A stretch of 51,593 bases of DNA from Phoronis australis (taxonomy: Eukaryota; Phoronida; Phoronidae): assembly GCA_002633005.1 (NCBI GenBank), contig NMRA01000718.1:53696-105288 (forward strand), given 5' to 3'. How positions within the stretch are numbered: the stretch's first letter is position 1; every line of letters begins with the position of its first letter. Below are positions 12,655 to 24,084 of this stretch, in pieces. The translations under genes were made by a program, and so were the position numbers. Below the pieces are notes generated by a model. That model was not told the DNA's origin. It worked only from the letters and a program-made list of their open reading frames with translations, and searched no databases.

Positions 12655-14187
12655 TGGACAACACCTGAAAATTAGCGTTCAGACGGTGACGAACCACCTT
12701 CATTTAGCCGACAGAAGCGTACGACTCCTGCAACGAAAACAGCTATGACCGCTGTCCATCGCCAAACCCGAACGAGATGGTGTAGGCATCACGTTCGCTG
12801 GAACCAGGAACAGTGGGGGACCGTGGTGTTTTTTGATGAGTCCTTTTGCTTGCGGTCCATGGCCAGGTGGAGACGGCGAGTTGAAAGATTTGCAAAGTGT
12901 TGCATTAGGCGCGAGACACCATACAATTAAGGTAGTGTTTTGGTGTGGGGAGGAATCTTCTTTAACGGAAGAACTCCACTTGTCCATCTACGAGAAAGTC
13001 TAAACGCCCAGCGCTCCCGCACTAAAGTCCTGACCTGGACTGCTATAGAACAGCTGTGGGACCAGCTTGGTCGACGAGCGCGTCGTCGTTTTACAAACCA
13101 GACCACATTGGACGATCTCCGGCGTCGGTTGGAACAGGAGTGGGCAGGAATCCCCCCAGTACAAGATTCAGCGCATAATTAGGAGTATGCCTGAGAGGTG
13201 CATGGTTGTGGTGAACGCTGGTGGCGACTTCACACGTTACAGATCGACTGTAACCGATCCGATTGGTGTTAAGTTATGGCAGGCCGCCATTTTGTAACTT
13301 TTGTTTTTGACTTATTTAACTTTATCGCCGAATTAAATTCGTTTTACTGTACAAATTTCTAACAAATGTGATATCAAAAAATATGTCTTGAACTACGCTT
13401 TCTCGTGGTGACACAGCTGTCATTTATTATTCCTTTGTCAAATTATCCTGAAAAGTATGAAGGGGATGTTACTTTTTGAGTAGTTTAGATAACAACACAA
13501 AGCCATGCTCATAATTCAACAGTGGTCCAGGGGCCTACTGTATCACACGTTGCGCGTCCAGTCGTAGCCGAATAAGACGGTCGTGGGCACGTGAGTACGA
13601 AAGCTGGGTAATTTATGACGCGCTTCAAATTGTAATAACTATAGTCATCTTCGATTATATTTATTACGCTTAGCAATCGCCTTCTTAACCACATTAAGTA
13701 AAAGACACCAAACCCTCTTTTGGTGATTTCACATAAGTACTGTTCTTTTGTCTAACACTGCGCAGTTTGTGCCTCGTAAAGTAATCAGATTATTAAAATA
13801 TTCACGAAGTGGAGCCTGTATTTCAAAACGGTCGGCCTTCCTCACAGCCGCCTAAATCATCGTCCAAATCGTTAGTCCATTCAATTGACCAGGAACTACG
13901 TGCACGAATTCACCATTGTGCTTGAAATTGAGGTGCTGTGTCCAAACTCCAACGATTCATCATGTTTTGAATACGCTCACTTTCTCGTTTACGTTGCTAA
14001 AATTGATGCTTAAGTGACGTATTGCGTCCTAAACAAAAATGCACAACTACAATAATTTTTGAAGAGCCATCAAAGTGTGCAAGTAGTGAATATTTTACTG
14101 AATTCGATACGAACCGTGTTTTAGCATTAAACCAACGATTTTCTCCACAGGCTGTTATAATGTCGTTCTATATACTTTGTTTGAGTT

Positions 14188-14914
14188 CAGTAGCGGATCT
14201 AGGATATCACGAGGGGGGGGGCCACATTTTGTCCGGCTGTAAGCATTTGTGCAAACCACGATTGTAGATGCGCATAGCACCGAATGGGGAGAGGTCGGGA
14301 GGGGNNNNNNNNNNNNNNNNNNNNNNNNNNNNNNNNNNNNNNNNNNNNNNNNNNNNNNNNNNNNNNNNNNNNNNNNNNNNNNNNNNNNNNNNNNNNNNNN
14401 NNNNNNNNNNNNNNNNNNNNNNNNNNNNNNNNNNNNNNNNNNNNNNNNNNNNNNNNNNNNNNNNNNNNNNNNNNNNNNNNNNNNNNNNNNNNNNNNNNNN
14501 NNNNNNNNNNNNNNNNNNNNNNNNNNNNNNNNNNNNNNNNNNNNNNNNNNNNNNNNNNNNNNNNNNNNNNNNNNNNNNNNNNNNNNNNNNNNNNNNNNNN
14601 NNNNNNNNNNNNNNNNNNNNNNNNNNNNNNNNNNNNNNNNNNNNNNNNNNNNNNNNNNNNNNNNNNNNNNNNNNNNNNNNNNNNNNNNNNNNNNNNNNNN
14701 NNNNNNNNNNNNNNNNNNNNNNNNNNNNNNNNNNNNNNNNNNNNNNNNNNNNNNNNNCCCCCAACACAAAAACTGCACACATTTAAATCTTGTTTCATTC
14801 GTATAGTTTTAATTACTGGGGTTAATTAATAAACTCAACATTTCCCTACGCTCTTGCTGTTTCATTTTTTGCGGCAGTCAGAGGGGGGGGGGGCGCCCCC
14901 CCTAAATCCGCCTT
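14188..14914. mobile_element. MITE family A relative containing an assembly gap
   Basis: The left end CAGTAGCGGATCTAGGATAT and the right end CCCCCTAAATCCGCC form the same inverted pair as 12260-12419, with longer G- and C-runs. The middle is unknown because of the run of N. The real size cannot be judged. Confidence 0.7.
14305..14757. other. Assembly gap (453 N)
   Basis: This is a run of undetermined bases flanked by GGGG on the left and CCCCCC on the right. Open frames crossing it are artefacts. Confidence 1.
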
Positions 14915-17381
14915 TTAAGAAATGGTCACGATAAATCGTCCTAGAATTCGCTTGACGGCCATATTGCCTTGGCGACTTTAACTTACCCGCGTGATCAGAA
15001 GCAAGTACGGATCACGTGACAGTTATTATTAAGCAGTAGAAGTCGGTTCTTATCCGGCTGGGTAAGAAGCAAGTTGAGACCAATATTATAACCACGACGT
15101 CTATGGTTATAACAGTAGGTAGCGAGAACCTCGCTAAAACGCACGCGACCACACTGCTATCTTTCTCGCAGGAGTCTTGCGTCCAGGTTAAAAATAACTG
15201 ACTGAAACAAAAATGCGACTGTCGGTCTTACATGTATGTGCGACTGGGCTTACAACATCTACGGTCCTCAGACTCTCTAAACGTGGCACAGTGCGCCTCG
15301 ACATCCATAGGTGTCGTGTTTTGAGGGTTTTTGCCCTCATCCGGTAGATATGCGCGAGGGTTTGAATCGAAAACTGAAAAGAAATTTATAAGAACTCTGT
15401 CGACCAAGCTCAGATTTGGTGAACTTGTGGCTCATTTCACGTGTCCAGAACGTGTTGTATGTTTGTACAATTTCTATATCAAAATTGACCTGAACATCAG
15501 TCAAGCTTGGAATCTGCAGAATGACGAACGAGCTTAAATATCAATTAGTCTGAAGTACAACGTATGTTGGAAAAATAAATTATTGAGTACTCTTCATGAA
15601 CCCAACTCGTTCATCAAACCCACATCCTGAGATGGCAGAAGGATGAATTTAAAAACCTTGGCATTAAGCAGCGAGTCTACCAAATGAATTATGAATCTCG
15701 TTTAATTTTGCAGAACAAATTTGTAATGCTGACCCAAAAATAGAACACTTTACGTTTGCAAGCGGGTAATTACTAACAAGACATTTCTAACTGGAGTCAA
15801 GTCGAGGCATGCTGGGTAAAATGCTAGCGTTTTCGCTAACACTTCCAAGAATGCCAGTCACTTTTGCTGCGTTTTGCTGGAGGTTTGAATAACCCCGAAA
15901 CTACTAGGCTAAGCACTTTTGTAGGCAGTCGGCTTACTTCAAAGAAAACACATGCGCAGGGATGAGGGGCCGTTGTCGTGACAGAGAGTGGACGTGTTTT
16001 GACAACTTTTGATTAAAAACGACTCAGGTGGTGAGGAAAGAACCTAACTGCGGACAAAGATTACTCCTTCGCGGACAGTCGTCTGTCGGGCTAAAACGCT
16101 GGTGTTTTCGCTAGCGTTTCTGTTATCACCCGAAATAATTTCGCTTGCACTGCTTATTAGCGGTATGACACTTTCCCATTGGGAAAACTCCATTGTGTGG
16201 CAACCAATGCGACTCCACCGCGAATGACGCCAATGTGATCAGTATTACTCTTAGTCATATCTGTTCTCTTATTCAGTTACATGGGGCTATTGAAAGCGAG
16301 AACCACGAAAGTCTCGTTGAGTTTTGCGTGACTGATGTCGCGACCGCAAGTGATTATTCCAGGCGACAGAGCTACGCAACTCCTCATTTTAATACGGGGG
16401 TTGTGATGGTTAAATAACACCGGAAGTAATGTTTTTTCATACAGAGGAACTCCGCAAAACAGAGGAGTTGCGTTATAGGTGGGAAAGCGACATTAGCCTA
16501 TTTAAAGTGACATTATCGGCGAGAAAAATCAGCGCGGAAAAGAACCTGGAACCTTTGCGGTGGCAGTCAGGCAAACGTTGACTAAGCTAAATTCCATTCA
16601 ATAAAGGCAAATTATTTCAAGCCTATTTTACAGGAAAACTCATCGACGTTTCGGAGAATGTCTGGCAGACATCGGTGATTTATAATAAAATCACAAAACA
16701 ACCTATTCTGATCCACTGGCGCTCGAATTTCCCGATGACTCATAAAACGATCCAAGTAAATTAAGCATGAAAAAAGTTTGACAACACAAAATCAAATCTG
16801 TTAAAAATCTATTCTAGTTCGTTGACATCCAGCGAACCCCGGCAGAATAAAATGTTGGAAAATGTAATTTCTTGCACCCAAACTTAAAGAACATAAGTAG
16901 ACAAAGAATCGTATTCATTTTATACTGAATCAAAGTAGAGAGATTGAGAACCCTATCAAAATAAAAAACAAATCTTTTCGATGTCTTAACAAATGAGAAT
17001 TAAAAAGGGACAAAAAGTTTCGTAATTAAAGCGACGCAAATCTCGCTGCATTTGCGTAAGATTCTCAAACACTATCGAGATGCGTCATAGCCAACAATGG
17101 CATGTATGACGCGGTATTATAAATGCGTGATAATTCAGGCTCACAACGCTTTGCGAAACCTAGCTAATAACGCCTAAAATAGTTACTCTTTTGTCGGCTG
17201 TAAAAAGATTTCCTTTAAGCAACAGAGAAATATCGTGAAAGAGCCGGAGCATAACCATAAATTTAGAACGTCGTAAGAAATCAATCCTCCAAGCTTATAC
17301 TGTGGTATCACGAGAAAAAAATTCTGTATAATGATAACCTGGGCTCCATTCCAAGAAAACTGACTGACTCTGACTCTGACC
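14915..17381. other. Intronic stretch without recognisable features
   Basis: No domain-bearing reading frame, RNA gene or clear transposon end was seen. GCTAGCGTTTTCGCTA-type motifs recur near 15825 and 16100 and may be traces of an old repeat. Confidence 0.45.
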
Positions 17382-18236
17382 CTAGACATTGTCCATCCAC
17401 TGCAGGATGTAGCTCTCCGACAATGCCTTCCAATTTGTCCTGTCTCTTGCCGCTCTCATCCACGTTGTGCATCTCGTCTTCACGATGTTATCTGTCCATC
17501 TGGCATGGGGCCATCCTCTTGATCTCTTTCCATATCTGGGTTGCTACTCTGTGCATCTTTTTGTCCATCTGTTGTCCTGTGCTCTGGCGACGTGTCCATT
17601 CCACCTCCATTTCAATTTCAGAATTGTCTTGATTATGTCCATGACTCCTGTTTGTTCCCTTATCTCTGTGTGTGGAATCCTGTCTAGTAGCTTTATTCCA
17701 ACCATTTTTCTCTCCATTGCTCTCTGTGTTGTTCTTAGCTTGGCAATTGTCTGTTTTGTTAAGGTCCATGTTTGGCATCCATAGGTGATTGTGGTGATGA
17801 TGCACTGGTCAAATACTTTTCTTTTCAGGGATATGGGTATGTTCTTATCTTGGAGTATTTCTCTGTTTTTTCCAAAGCAACTCCATCCAGCTCTTATTCG
17901 GATTTGTATTTCATTGGTCATACGGTTTCCCATTTGTATAGTTTGTCCCAGGTATTTATATTGTGTGACTCTTTCAATGATCTTGTTCTCCACCATTATC
18001 TGTTCATCTGTTTCAAAATTTGTCATGTACTTTGTCTTGTCCTTGTGTATCTTTAATCCCACATTGTTGCTTTCTTCATTCATTATATTTAAATTTGTTT
18101 CTAATTGTGTTATGTCTTCTGTGCACAAAGCAACATCACCTGCAAATCTTAGGTCTGTTAGATGTTCTCCGTCTATGTTTACTCCCCTTTGAAGGTCTGA
18201 AGATTTTAAGATTTCCTCTGACTGAGCTAAAAACAA
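17382..18236 (-). pseudogene. LINE reverse-transcriptase 3' fragment
   Basis: Read from 18236 downward, the frame begins just before the RT active-site strand. GEHLTDLRFAGDVAL corresponds to the usual F-A-D-D box with the first Asp changed to Gly. It continues through VGLKIHKDKTKYM, YKYLGQTIQMGNRMT, RIRAGWSCFGKNREI and ITYGCQTWTLTK, typical of the thumb and C-terminal region of endonuclease-reverse transcriptases of non-LTR elements. An in-frame TAG at 17544 interrupts it. Homology continues in the same frame (QPRYGKRSRGW, HARWTDNI, LQWMD) to a stop at 17382. The GTCAGA-type repeats just beyond look like the element's 3' tail. It is a dead 5'-truncated copy, antisense to the LRR gene. An RTE-like clade is possible but unproven. 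Confidence 0.88.
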
Positions 18237-18506
18237 ATCTTAAATTTCAAACAATTTTAAACGTCTCAAGTCCGTTTCATGAAAGAGATTTTAAGTTCAA
18301 CTTAATTTTTTACTGAAGTTTTATCTTAATTTTGACTGACTTACCGAATGTAGAAGTTTCAAAATTTGGAAGTTGAGACAAATCTTAGTCTTTAATCAAA
18401 ATGAATATCTACAAAGTCGCCTCAGTGCAGTTGAGAAACTAACCTTGTTTATGAGCTGAGTATTGGCTAGCCTCGGTGGACATAAATGTGTTGGTTTATG
18501 GCTGCT

Positions 18507-18646
18507 GCACGCGTTGTGTGTTGTTGCGCGTATATTGTTGCACTTGTATTGTTACACTTGTATTATTGCACGTGCATTGTTGGAGCACTTGTATGGTTGT
18601 TACACGTATATTGTTTCTGCACTCGTATTGTTGCAGAATGTGTATT
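18507..18646. repeat. 14-bp degenerate minisatellite
   Basis: Units resembling GCACTTGTATTGTT recur head to tail (for example at 18526, 18540, 18554, 18568, 18585 and 18619) with small interruptions. The period is not a multiple of three, so the open frames across it on both strands are by-products. Confidence 0.8.
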
Positions 18647-19589
18647 CTTATATAAAATTCGATCTTTATTTGTACGAAAGTCAGCAAACTTTTACATAAT
18701 TACGCTACAACGAGACCAATAAGATGCACCCGTTTAAAATGGTGCCAAAATCGAAGCTTGTCATTTCCTTTGAAAAGTTGGGGTTTTACACAATTTTAAA
18801 GGACCTTAGTTGACAACGACAACGACTTCTTAACACCTTTCTTAATTTGACATCAAACGCATTGTTGTTGGGTCTTAATTTAGAGCCTCACTTGCCAATG
18901 CACAGCTGGGATCGGTTACATAAAACTTCAAAATTGTCCGCTGGATAAGTTTGATTGTTGTAGGACGTCAGGTGCATTGTTAACAAATGTGGCACGTGAT
19001 AATGCAACGTCATTGTTGCCATACGGCGTACAACTGGGCCCTGGTTAATTAAACCATTATCCGTTTCTTCATTAGCAGACTAATTTGTTTTCACAGAAAG
19101 ATTTGCTTTGTACGTAGAAGTTTTCAAGAGCGTGAATCAATAAACCTCGTAGGAGTATATGGGTAAACAAACAGCATCGTCACGAGAACTGTTTTGATCA
19201 GAACAAATGCGCATTGTTTTCTCCAAAACAATCTAAATTGCACCAATATAAGGTAACAAATAGTTCTCAATGTGCGTCTACTACCGTGCTGCGCATGCGC
19301 CAAGGCGAAGAGGTCTTATTCACCGTGGTCTCTAATTTGAGAAGATTTTATGTAGTAATTTACAACAAGGGCAATGATTTCATCAAGTGCTCACGGAATT
19401 AAATGGAAATGCTAGCGTTCGAACTTGAAGCATTCAGAAGGGTAACACTCACCTGCCATAGGTGAATAAAAGCCGTTGTTGAAAGTCTGTGAAGAAAAGG
19501 AATATTGTCTTTACCCGCATTAATAAAATCATGAAATAATGTCGTTCATGTATATCTTTGCATTGCCAGGTCATCTTAGCGACCCTTTC

Positions 19590-19771
19590 GGAACACTTCG
19601 GGTATTTTCGAGCCTCAAATTTAACATCGAAGGTGAACGTTAGTGCGCATATACGGACTTCAGTCATAAAGCCGATCAGTCAACTGGTTATGTGACTTGC
19701 AGTATGACTGAAGTCCACACAGGCTCAGAAAACGTTCATCTCATTGGCTACGAAAATACCCGAAATGTTCC
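19590..19771. repeat. Inverted-repeat (foldback) element, ~70-bp arms
   Basis: The left arm 19590-19667 (GGAACACTTCGGGTATTTTC ... GGACTTCAGTCAT) matches the reverse complement of 19704-19771 (ATGACTGAAGTCC ... GAAAATACCCGAAATGTTCC). A 36-bp spacer separates the arms. A third copy of the arm end (GAAAATACCCGAAGAGTTCC) lies near 20882, so it is a dispersed family. Confidence 0.8.
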
Positions 19772-19977
19772 TGATAATCTGCCACCGACCCATCGGCAAA
19801 ACCTCAGGGTATTGACAGAATATCAAATTATTGTTCTGTGCATGGTCGAACTTCAGTCATTACAGCAAAGGGATTTGGTCACGAGATCGCGGTTTCAGCT
19901 GCAGAGACCTCCAAAGTCGCACAGTGTATACGGCGATAACTCTGCATGATCAGTGTGCCAAACTATGCAATGTTAAG

Positions 19978-20089
19978 TCTAGCCAGCCAGCTAGCTGTAT
20001 GAAGACTGTCGTCAAAATACACCTAGGTACCATTTAGCCAGCCAGCTAGCTGTATGAAGACTGTCGTCAAAATACACCTAGGTACCACT
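19978..20089. repeat. Direct tandem duplication, 55-bp period, two copies
   Basis: AGCCAGCCAGCTAGCTGTAT begins at 19981 and again at 20036. The following bases are identical through ACACCTAGGTACCA. The copies are virtually identical, so the duplication is recent. Confidence 0.95.
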
Positions 20090-20752
20090 CTGTGTATTTC
20101 TTCCGTAGACCCCGAAATTGTACACAGCCAGGGTAGTTCTGCTCGTTACCTCGCCGTGAAACTTGTATCAACATGTAAAGCTAAAGACCGGACGGGGTGC
20201 ATACAAAATGTGGGAATCAACCTTGCCCGTTACAGCCGTTTAAGTGAAAAACAATGCAATAAACGTCATTTACTTGCGTAACTTTCCACCTTTTCTAACA
20301 ATGAAAAGTATGTCGTTGTTTTGAAAACATTACTCTCGTGTCACGCGCACGCACCATTTCCTAAGTTTTTGCGACATCTCTCGGGAGATGATGATAGCTT
20401 GGCAGCAGCAAAATTTCTTCTGAAAAACGGTTTTTCTGTATCAAAATTCTAAAATCTTATAATGAAGTGAAACCAGTTCCAATAATTTGTTGTGACGTGT
20501 ACGCAACCTCGTGAAAAAAGAACAGTTGATTGAGGAATCGGCGAAAAAAGAAACTGGCCAATAGGTGACGCAATATTTCATGGCGCCGAAAGCCGTCGCT
20601 AAAGATCGCTCCACAACTTTAGCAGCAGAATAACGGTAGAACGCCATTTTCTCCAACACCGTTAAATAATTCAGTATACTCAAGGAGGACTGTAGTTTTT
20701 AATGACACTAATTTCGTGTCAGATTTTATCTTACCACTTTTTTACCCACATC

Positions 20753-20789
20753 GGTGCAAAGCTGTATATTTAGTATACAGCTTTGTACC
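20753..20789. repeat. Short hairpin, 16-bp arms
   Basis: GGTGCAAAGCTGTATA at 20753-20768 pairs with TATACAGCTTTGTACC at 20774-20789 across a 5-base loop (TTTAG). Only one pair is not Watson-Crick. Function unknown; it may be the end or core of a small palindromic element. Confidence 0.85.
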
Positions 20790-21312
20790 AAGACTATGTT
20801 AAGTCTTGCTTAAGTTAAGCGCATTCGACATTTTGCAAACGTGCAGAAATGAAATTTTTGCAAAAGCTACTTTGAGACTTTGAAAATACCCGAAGAGTTC
20901 CGCATGGAACCAGCTACCTGCGGCGGAAACCATTTTAGTAGTCTTACTAATAAGTCACCCTGTAAATGCAGCCGTAATGCCTAATTTCTGAAACTGGAAG
21001 CCTGTTCAAACACGTCTATGATCATCAAATATTTGTTTAGTTTTCTTCCAGGTTGTGTATGAAGGAAATTACTCTTCGATAAATTTAAAGAGTTCCCACC
21101 ATGACCAAGTGTCTCAAAAAGAATTTTATTAATGCATCTTAATAGATTTAATAACCTTTAATGTACCTGTTGCAAAGAAACACGTCAAGTTGTTTTTTAA
21201 AAAACGTTTTTCTGTTATCGGGGTTGTACGTAATGGGTGGAAGACCGTCTCCGCTAAAGTTGTTTTTACCAGTGTGATACTGAGGAGTTGCGGAGAGCCG
21301 CTTTTTTCAGAC

Positions 21313-21669
21313 ATGAAAAGATGCGTTTATGGAGGCTGTAGTAATAGCAGCTTGTATGAGAACGTCTCTGTGCTCAAATTTCCTAAAGACGTGAAAGTTG
21401 AACAGAAATGGTATCGGTTTGTGTGTCGTACGAGAGTGTGGAATGTCAATGTGGAACGTGCCATTCAGTCGGGAGCCAGCCTTTGTTCGGCACATTTCAA
21501 GGAATCGTGTTTCGACCAAATAGAAAAGCTGCGTTACGATGATTTAAGTGTATTTGAAAATTTTATAAACAACAAACAAACTGTTTCCATTCCAGGGCGA
21601 GTGATGCCAGGTTCTCATCCCCGGCTCAGATCGAGTGCTACGACACGTAGACTTATGCATTGTCGTTAG
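21313..21669 (+). CDS. THAP-domain zinc-finger reading frame, apparently intact
   Basis: The ATG at 21313 starts 118 residues and directly follows a good splice acceptor (CTTTTTTCAG). The N-terminus is a complete THAP C2CH module: Cys4 and Cys9 (CVYGGC), FPKD at 23-26, Trp33, Cys58 and His61 in LCSAHF, and SIPG in the place of the usual AVP box. THAP domains bind DNA, and many are the DNA-binding end of transposases. No transposase domain follows before the stop. It may therefore be the first exon of a longer gene, a truncated transposase, or a small domesticated protein. The frame is open further upstream (to 21190), but residue 1 is placed here because THAP modules normally begin within a few residues of Met. 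It sits inside LRR intron 1, same strand. Confidence 0.8.
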   Translation: MKRCVYGGCSNSSLYENVSVLKFPKDVKVEQKWYRFVCRTRVWNVNVERAIQSGASLCSAHFKESCFDQIEKLRYDDLSVFENFINNKQTVSIPGRVMPGSHPRLRSSATTRRLMHCR

Positions 21670-23841
21670 ACCGTGCTCATTTCATCATGGCAATCGTGAA
21701 TACGACTGACCCAGGTTTACTGTGGCCTTTTTACTTATCAGTGATTATTAAGTGATTTTTTTGCATAAATGTTGTCCATTTCTCGCTCAAAATCTCCCTC
21801 GTCTTCTGATCTGCTGTGCTCCGTCATTGTCATTGATTGTTATGTGACCAAACGTCTTCCACCATCAGCCGCAGCCACTGGTTTTACTTATCGCGGACAT
21901 TTCTTCTTGATTATGTATGGAACATGGTGTCCTTGTTCATCCATTGATATTCAAAAAGCTTCTCCTTTTTCGTAAGACATTAGCACATGCGCTTCACAAC
22001 AGTGGAAATTTGCCGACATTATAACTTCAGGAAAGGTGTTAAACGCGTTTCTACCAGTAGGTTGAAATCTCCCCTCCCCATTACATGGGAATATGTAGGT
22101 GGCGCTGACCGCTTGTCCACTAAAGACCTGATCGCCACCTGGCGAGTTAGTGAATTTTGATATGGCGGCGCAGCTATTTCGAAAGTCAGCCACTAATCTA
22201 AAATCCTATACACCCGGCTAAGACCAATATCCCGGCCATAGCTTTCAAAGTATAAGCAAAAGCATCGAGCGAGAAGGAACTGCATGCTCTCGTGCGATAA
22301 CTGGACAGTGACAATAAGTTACAGACATTTTAGAATCAGACGCTCCCGTAGAATTCAATCAAACGTCCGGGAAACTGGTAAGCTTGATGAACGAGTTCAC
22401 AGCAAGGTGGTTGCCTGTCAACCGTTTTCATTTCTTTTGTCATACTTGAGCGTAGTAAAATGACATGCAAATTCATTGGCATGACGACCACTAGGTACCA
22501 AAGCAATGAGAAATTATACAACAGTAAAGCATCAGTTTAATGAAAGCTGAAGATTTGAAAGTTGATGTTTTTAGCAGTGTCACGTTTGTTGCAGTAAAAA
22601 ATGAATGAAAAGGCCCCATGCACAGGTGTTAATGACATTAAGAACTTGTTCGGGGATAATTTATCACATGGTTTAGAAACTGGGCAACAGTGTCTGGTGT
22701 TAAAAAGTAGATGTAGCGAAAATGTCGGCGCATATTTGCAAATGGTAAGGACAACTACGGAAGAATAACAAGCACACCAGCTTTTGATGTTTGCTCCGAG
22801 TTGGGCATTACAGAGACTTGTTTGGGAACAATCTTGCCAGCCTGCAATCAGCCCGCTTGTGAGGAGATTCAGTGTGCTTTACTAATTGGAGAAAACACCA
22901 CAGCGGGACAATGAAACAGTGACGTAACTTGCTTTTCTCAAAGGATTAGTGCGGTTCCGGATCTTGCGCTCACCTGTCAATCATTGTTAGCAGTAGGCGG
23001 CGCAAGGAAGAGAATACGTCCCCTCAGGAAAAGGCAAAAACAAAACTTTGTGAAAAATAAGACAAATTCACCGTTCAGGCACCATTTTAATCGAATATAA
23101 AACCAAATAAACTGAAGAAAACTCAAAAAGACCAAGTTCGTGAAAGGAAACCGATCTTTTAAACCTTGACTCACACAAATCAACAGTTCAGCATGCCCTA
23201 CCAATTACTTCAGTGGTGGCCAGCAATGCTTTGAGCTTATTATGGAATGACTTGCCTTTCACTAACGTGATTTTGTGCGATTTCGTAAGAAACTCGGGCG
23301 GGTAGTTAGTAGAAAATAATTTGGAAACAAAATTCATTGAGTGGGAGAAAAGCCCGAGACGACTCCGACGAAAGTCTCGAAGAATGGCGATGATGCGAAG
23401 TGGTGAGGTAGGCGGCTCCATGAGGGTACAGGCAGTAAATATGGCTATGTCTGTTTCAGGATAATTCAAGACAGCCCCATAGAGGTGTTTCCATGGAGAC
23501 TGCTGCTTTCCATTCCACGTTTAACAAAATTGTAAGTAAAAAGCATACAGGTTGTGAATGTGTCAAAAAGGGCTACAGTGTAGCTTTCGTACATAGAAAT
23601 TAACGTTTAGGGATTCTTTGAAAAAGTCGCATTTGAATCTTTTGTGAGAACATTTGTAAGTGCTTTACAGTCAACAACAACACTAAGAACTGAAAATGAC
23701 TATATTATCGTAGATGTGCCATACAGTGAAAGCTTTGTTGGGCAAGCTGTTGCACGGTTGTTTTCATTTTATTTTCAGAAATTTCTTGAACGCCTCGTGG
23801 ACGAAGTTGAGGCTAAGACTTTTGCAAAGCATTTACTGACT
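21670..23841. other. No supportable gene
   Basis: Open frames at 21769-21975 (+), 21951-22193 (-) and 23188-23469 (-, 93 codons) are free of stops but match nothing I recognise. They may be decayed parts of the transposons that left the THAP and DDE fragments on either side. Confidence 0.4.
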
Positions 23842-24084
23842 TCATTGCTTGATGTACTTTGGATGTTTTTCCACTACACCCACCCCAAATGCCTTAGATT
23901 TGTACATGATGTACCCATTTAGTGCAATTGCAACCATATACTTTGCAGTATTGTGCGATTTGTTCTGGCTATAGGTTTCACCCCCTATCAATGATTTCAA
24001 ATCAGCTGATCTGCTACCAAATACAAAACACAAGCAGGCACACGAGCTCAGAAGACTTGTTTTACAGACGGACCGTGCTGACAC
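23842..24084 (-). pseudogene. DDE_4-type (Harbinger-like) transposase fragment
   Basis: The minus-strand frame contains SADLKSLIGGETYSQNKS, then HNTAKYMVAIALNGYIMY, then SKAFG. This reproduces the core of DDE_4 transposases: P-S-x-L...T-Y-S-x-Y-K-x-x-N-T-x-K-x-L-V-G-I-x-P-x-G...F-V-S-x-x-Y-G-G. The Asp that should precede this block and the later D/E residues are not in frame, and the frame closes at 23842. It is an inactive fragment. It lies antisense to, and about 2.2 kb from, the THAP frame at 21313; some transposases of this type carry an N-terminal THAP, but the opposite strand argues against one element. Confidence 0.6.

Larger units (their letters stand above)
12064..13240 (+). pseudogene. 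Tc1/mariner-family transposase, broken and carrying nested MITEs
   Basis: From 12064 the frame gives the N-terminal helix-turn-helix of a Tc1 transposase (EVADIFGVSVTIVKRLRYKY, then SPRNGRLRATAQ). It is interrupted by two MITEs at 12260-12419 and 12430-12654. Homology resumes at about 12670 with SVQTVTNHLHLADRS, shifts frame, and continues through RWCRHHVRWNQEQWG and FFDES, which holds the first catalytic Asp, to VWGGIFFNGRTPLVHLR. It then jumps from LNAQR straight to IEQLWDQLGRR, so the segment carrying the second catalytic Asp is deleted. After another frameshift it ends with IRSMPERCMVVVNAGGDFTRY. Frameshifts, stops and the deletion make it inactive. Terminal inverted repeats were not identified. 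Confidence 0.9.

Noticed and set aside
14155-14829. Six long open frames across the N run
   Set aside because: They are open only because N bases translate to X; there is no coding evidence.
17467-18192. Long plus-strand frames opposite the LINE fragment
   Set aside because: They are shadows of the minus-strand RT frame, which carries all the motifs.
23188-23469. 93-codon minus-strand frame as a gene
   Set aside because: It is open and of protein-like composition, but has no recognised domain, splice support or homologous neighbour.
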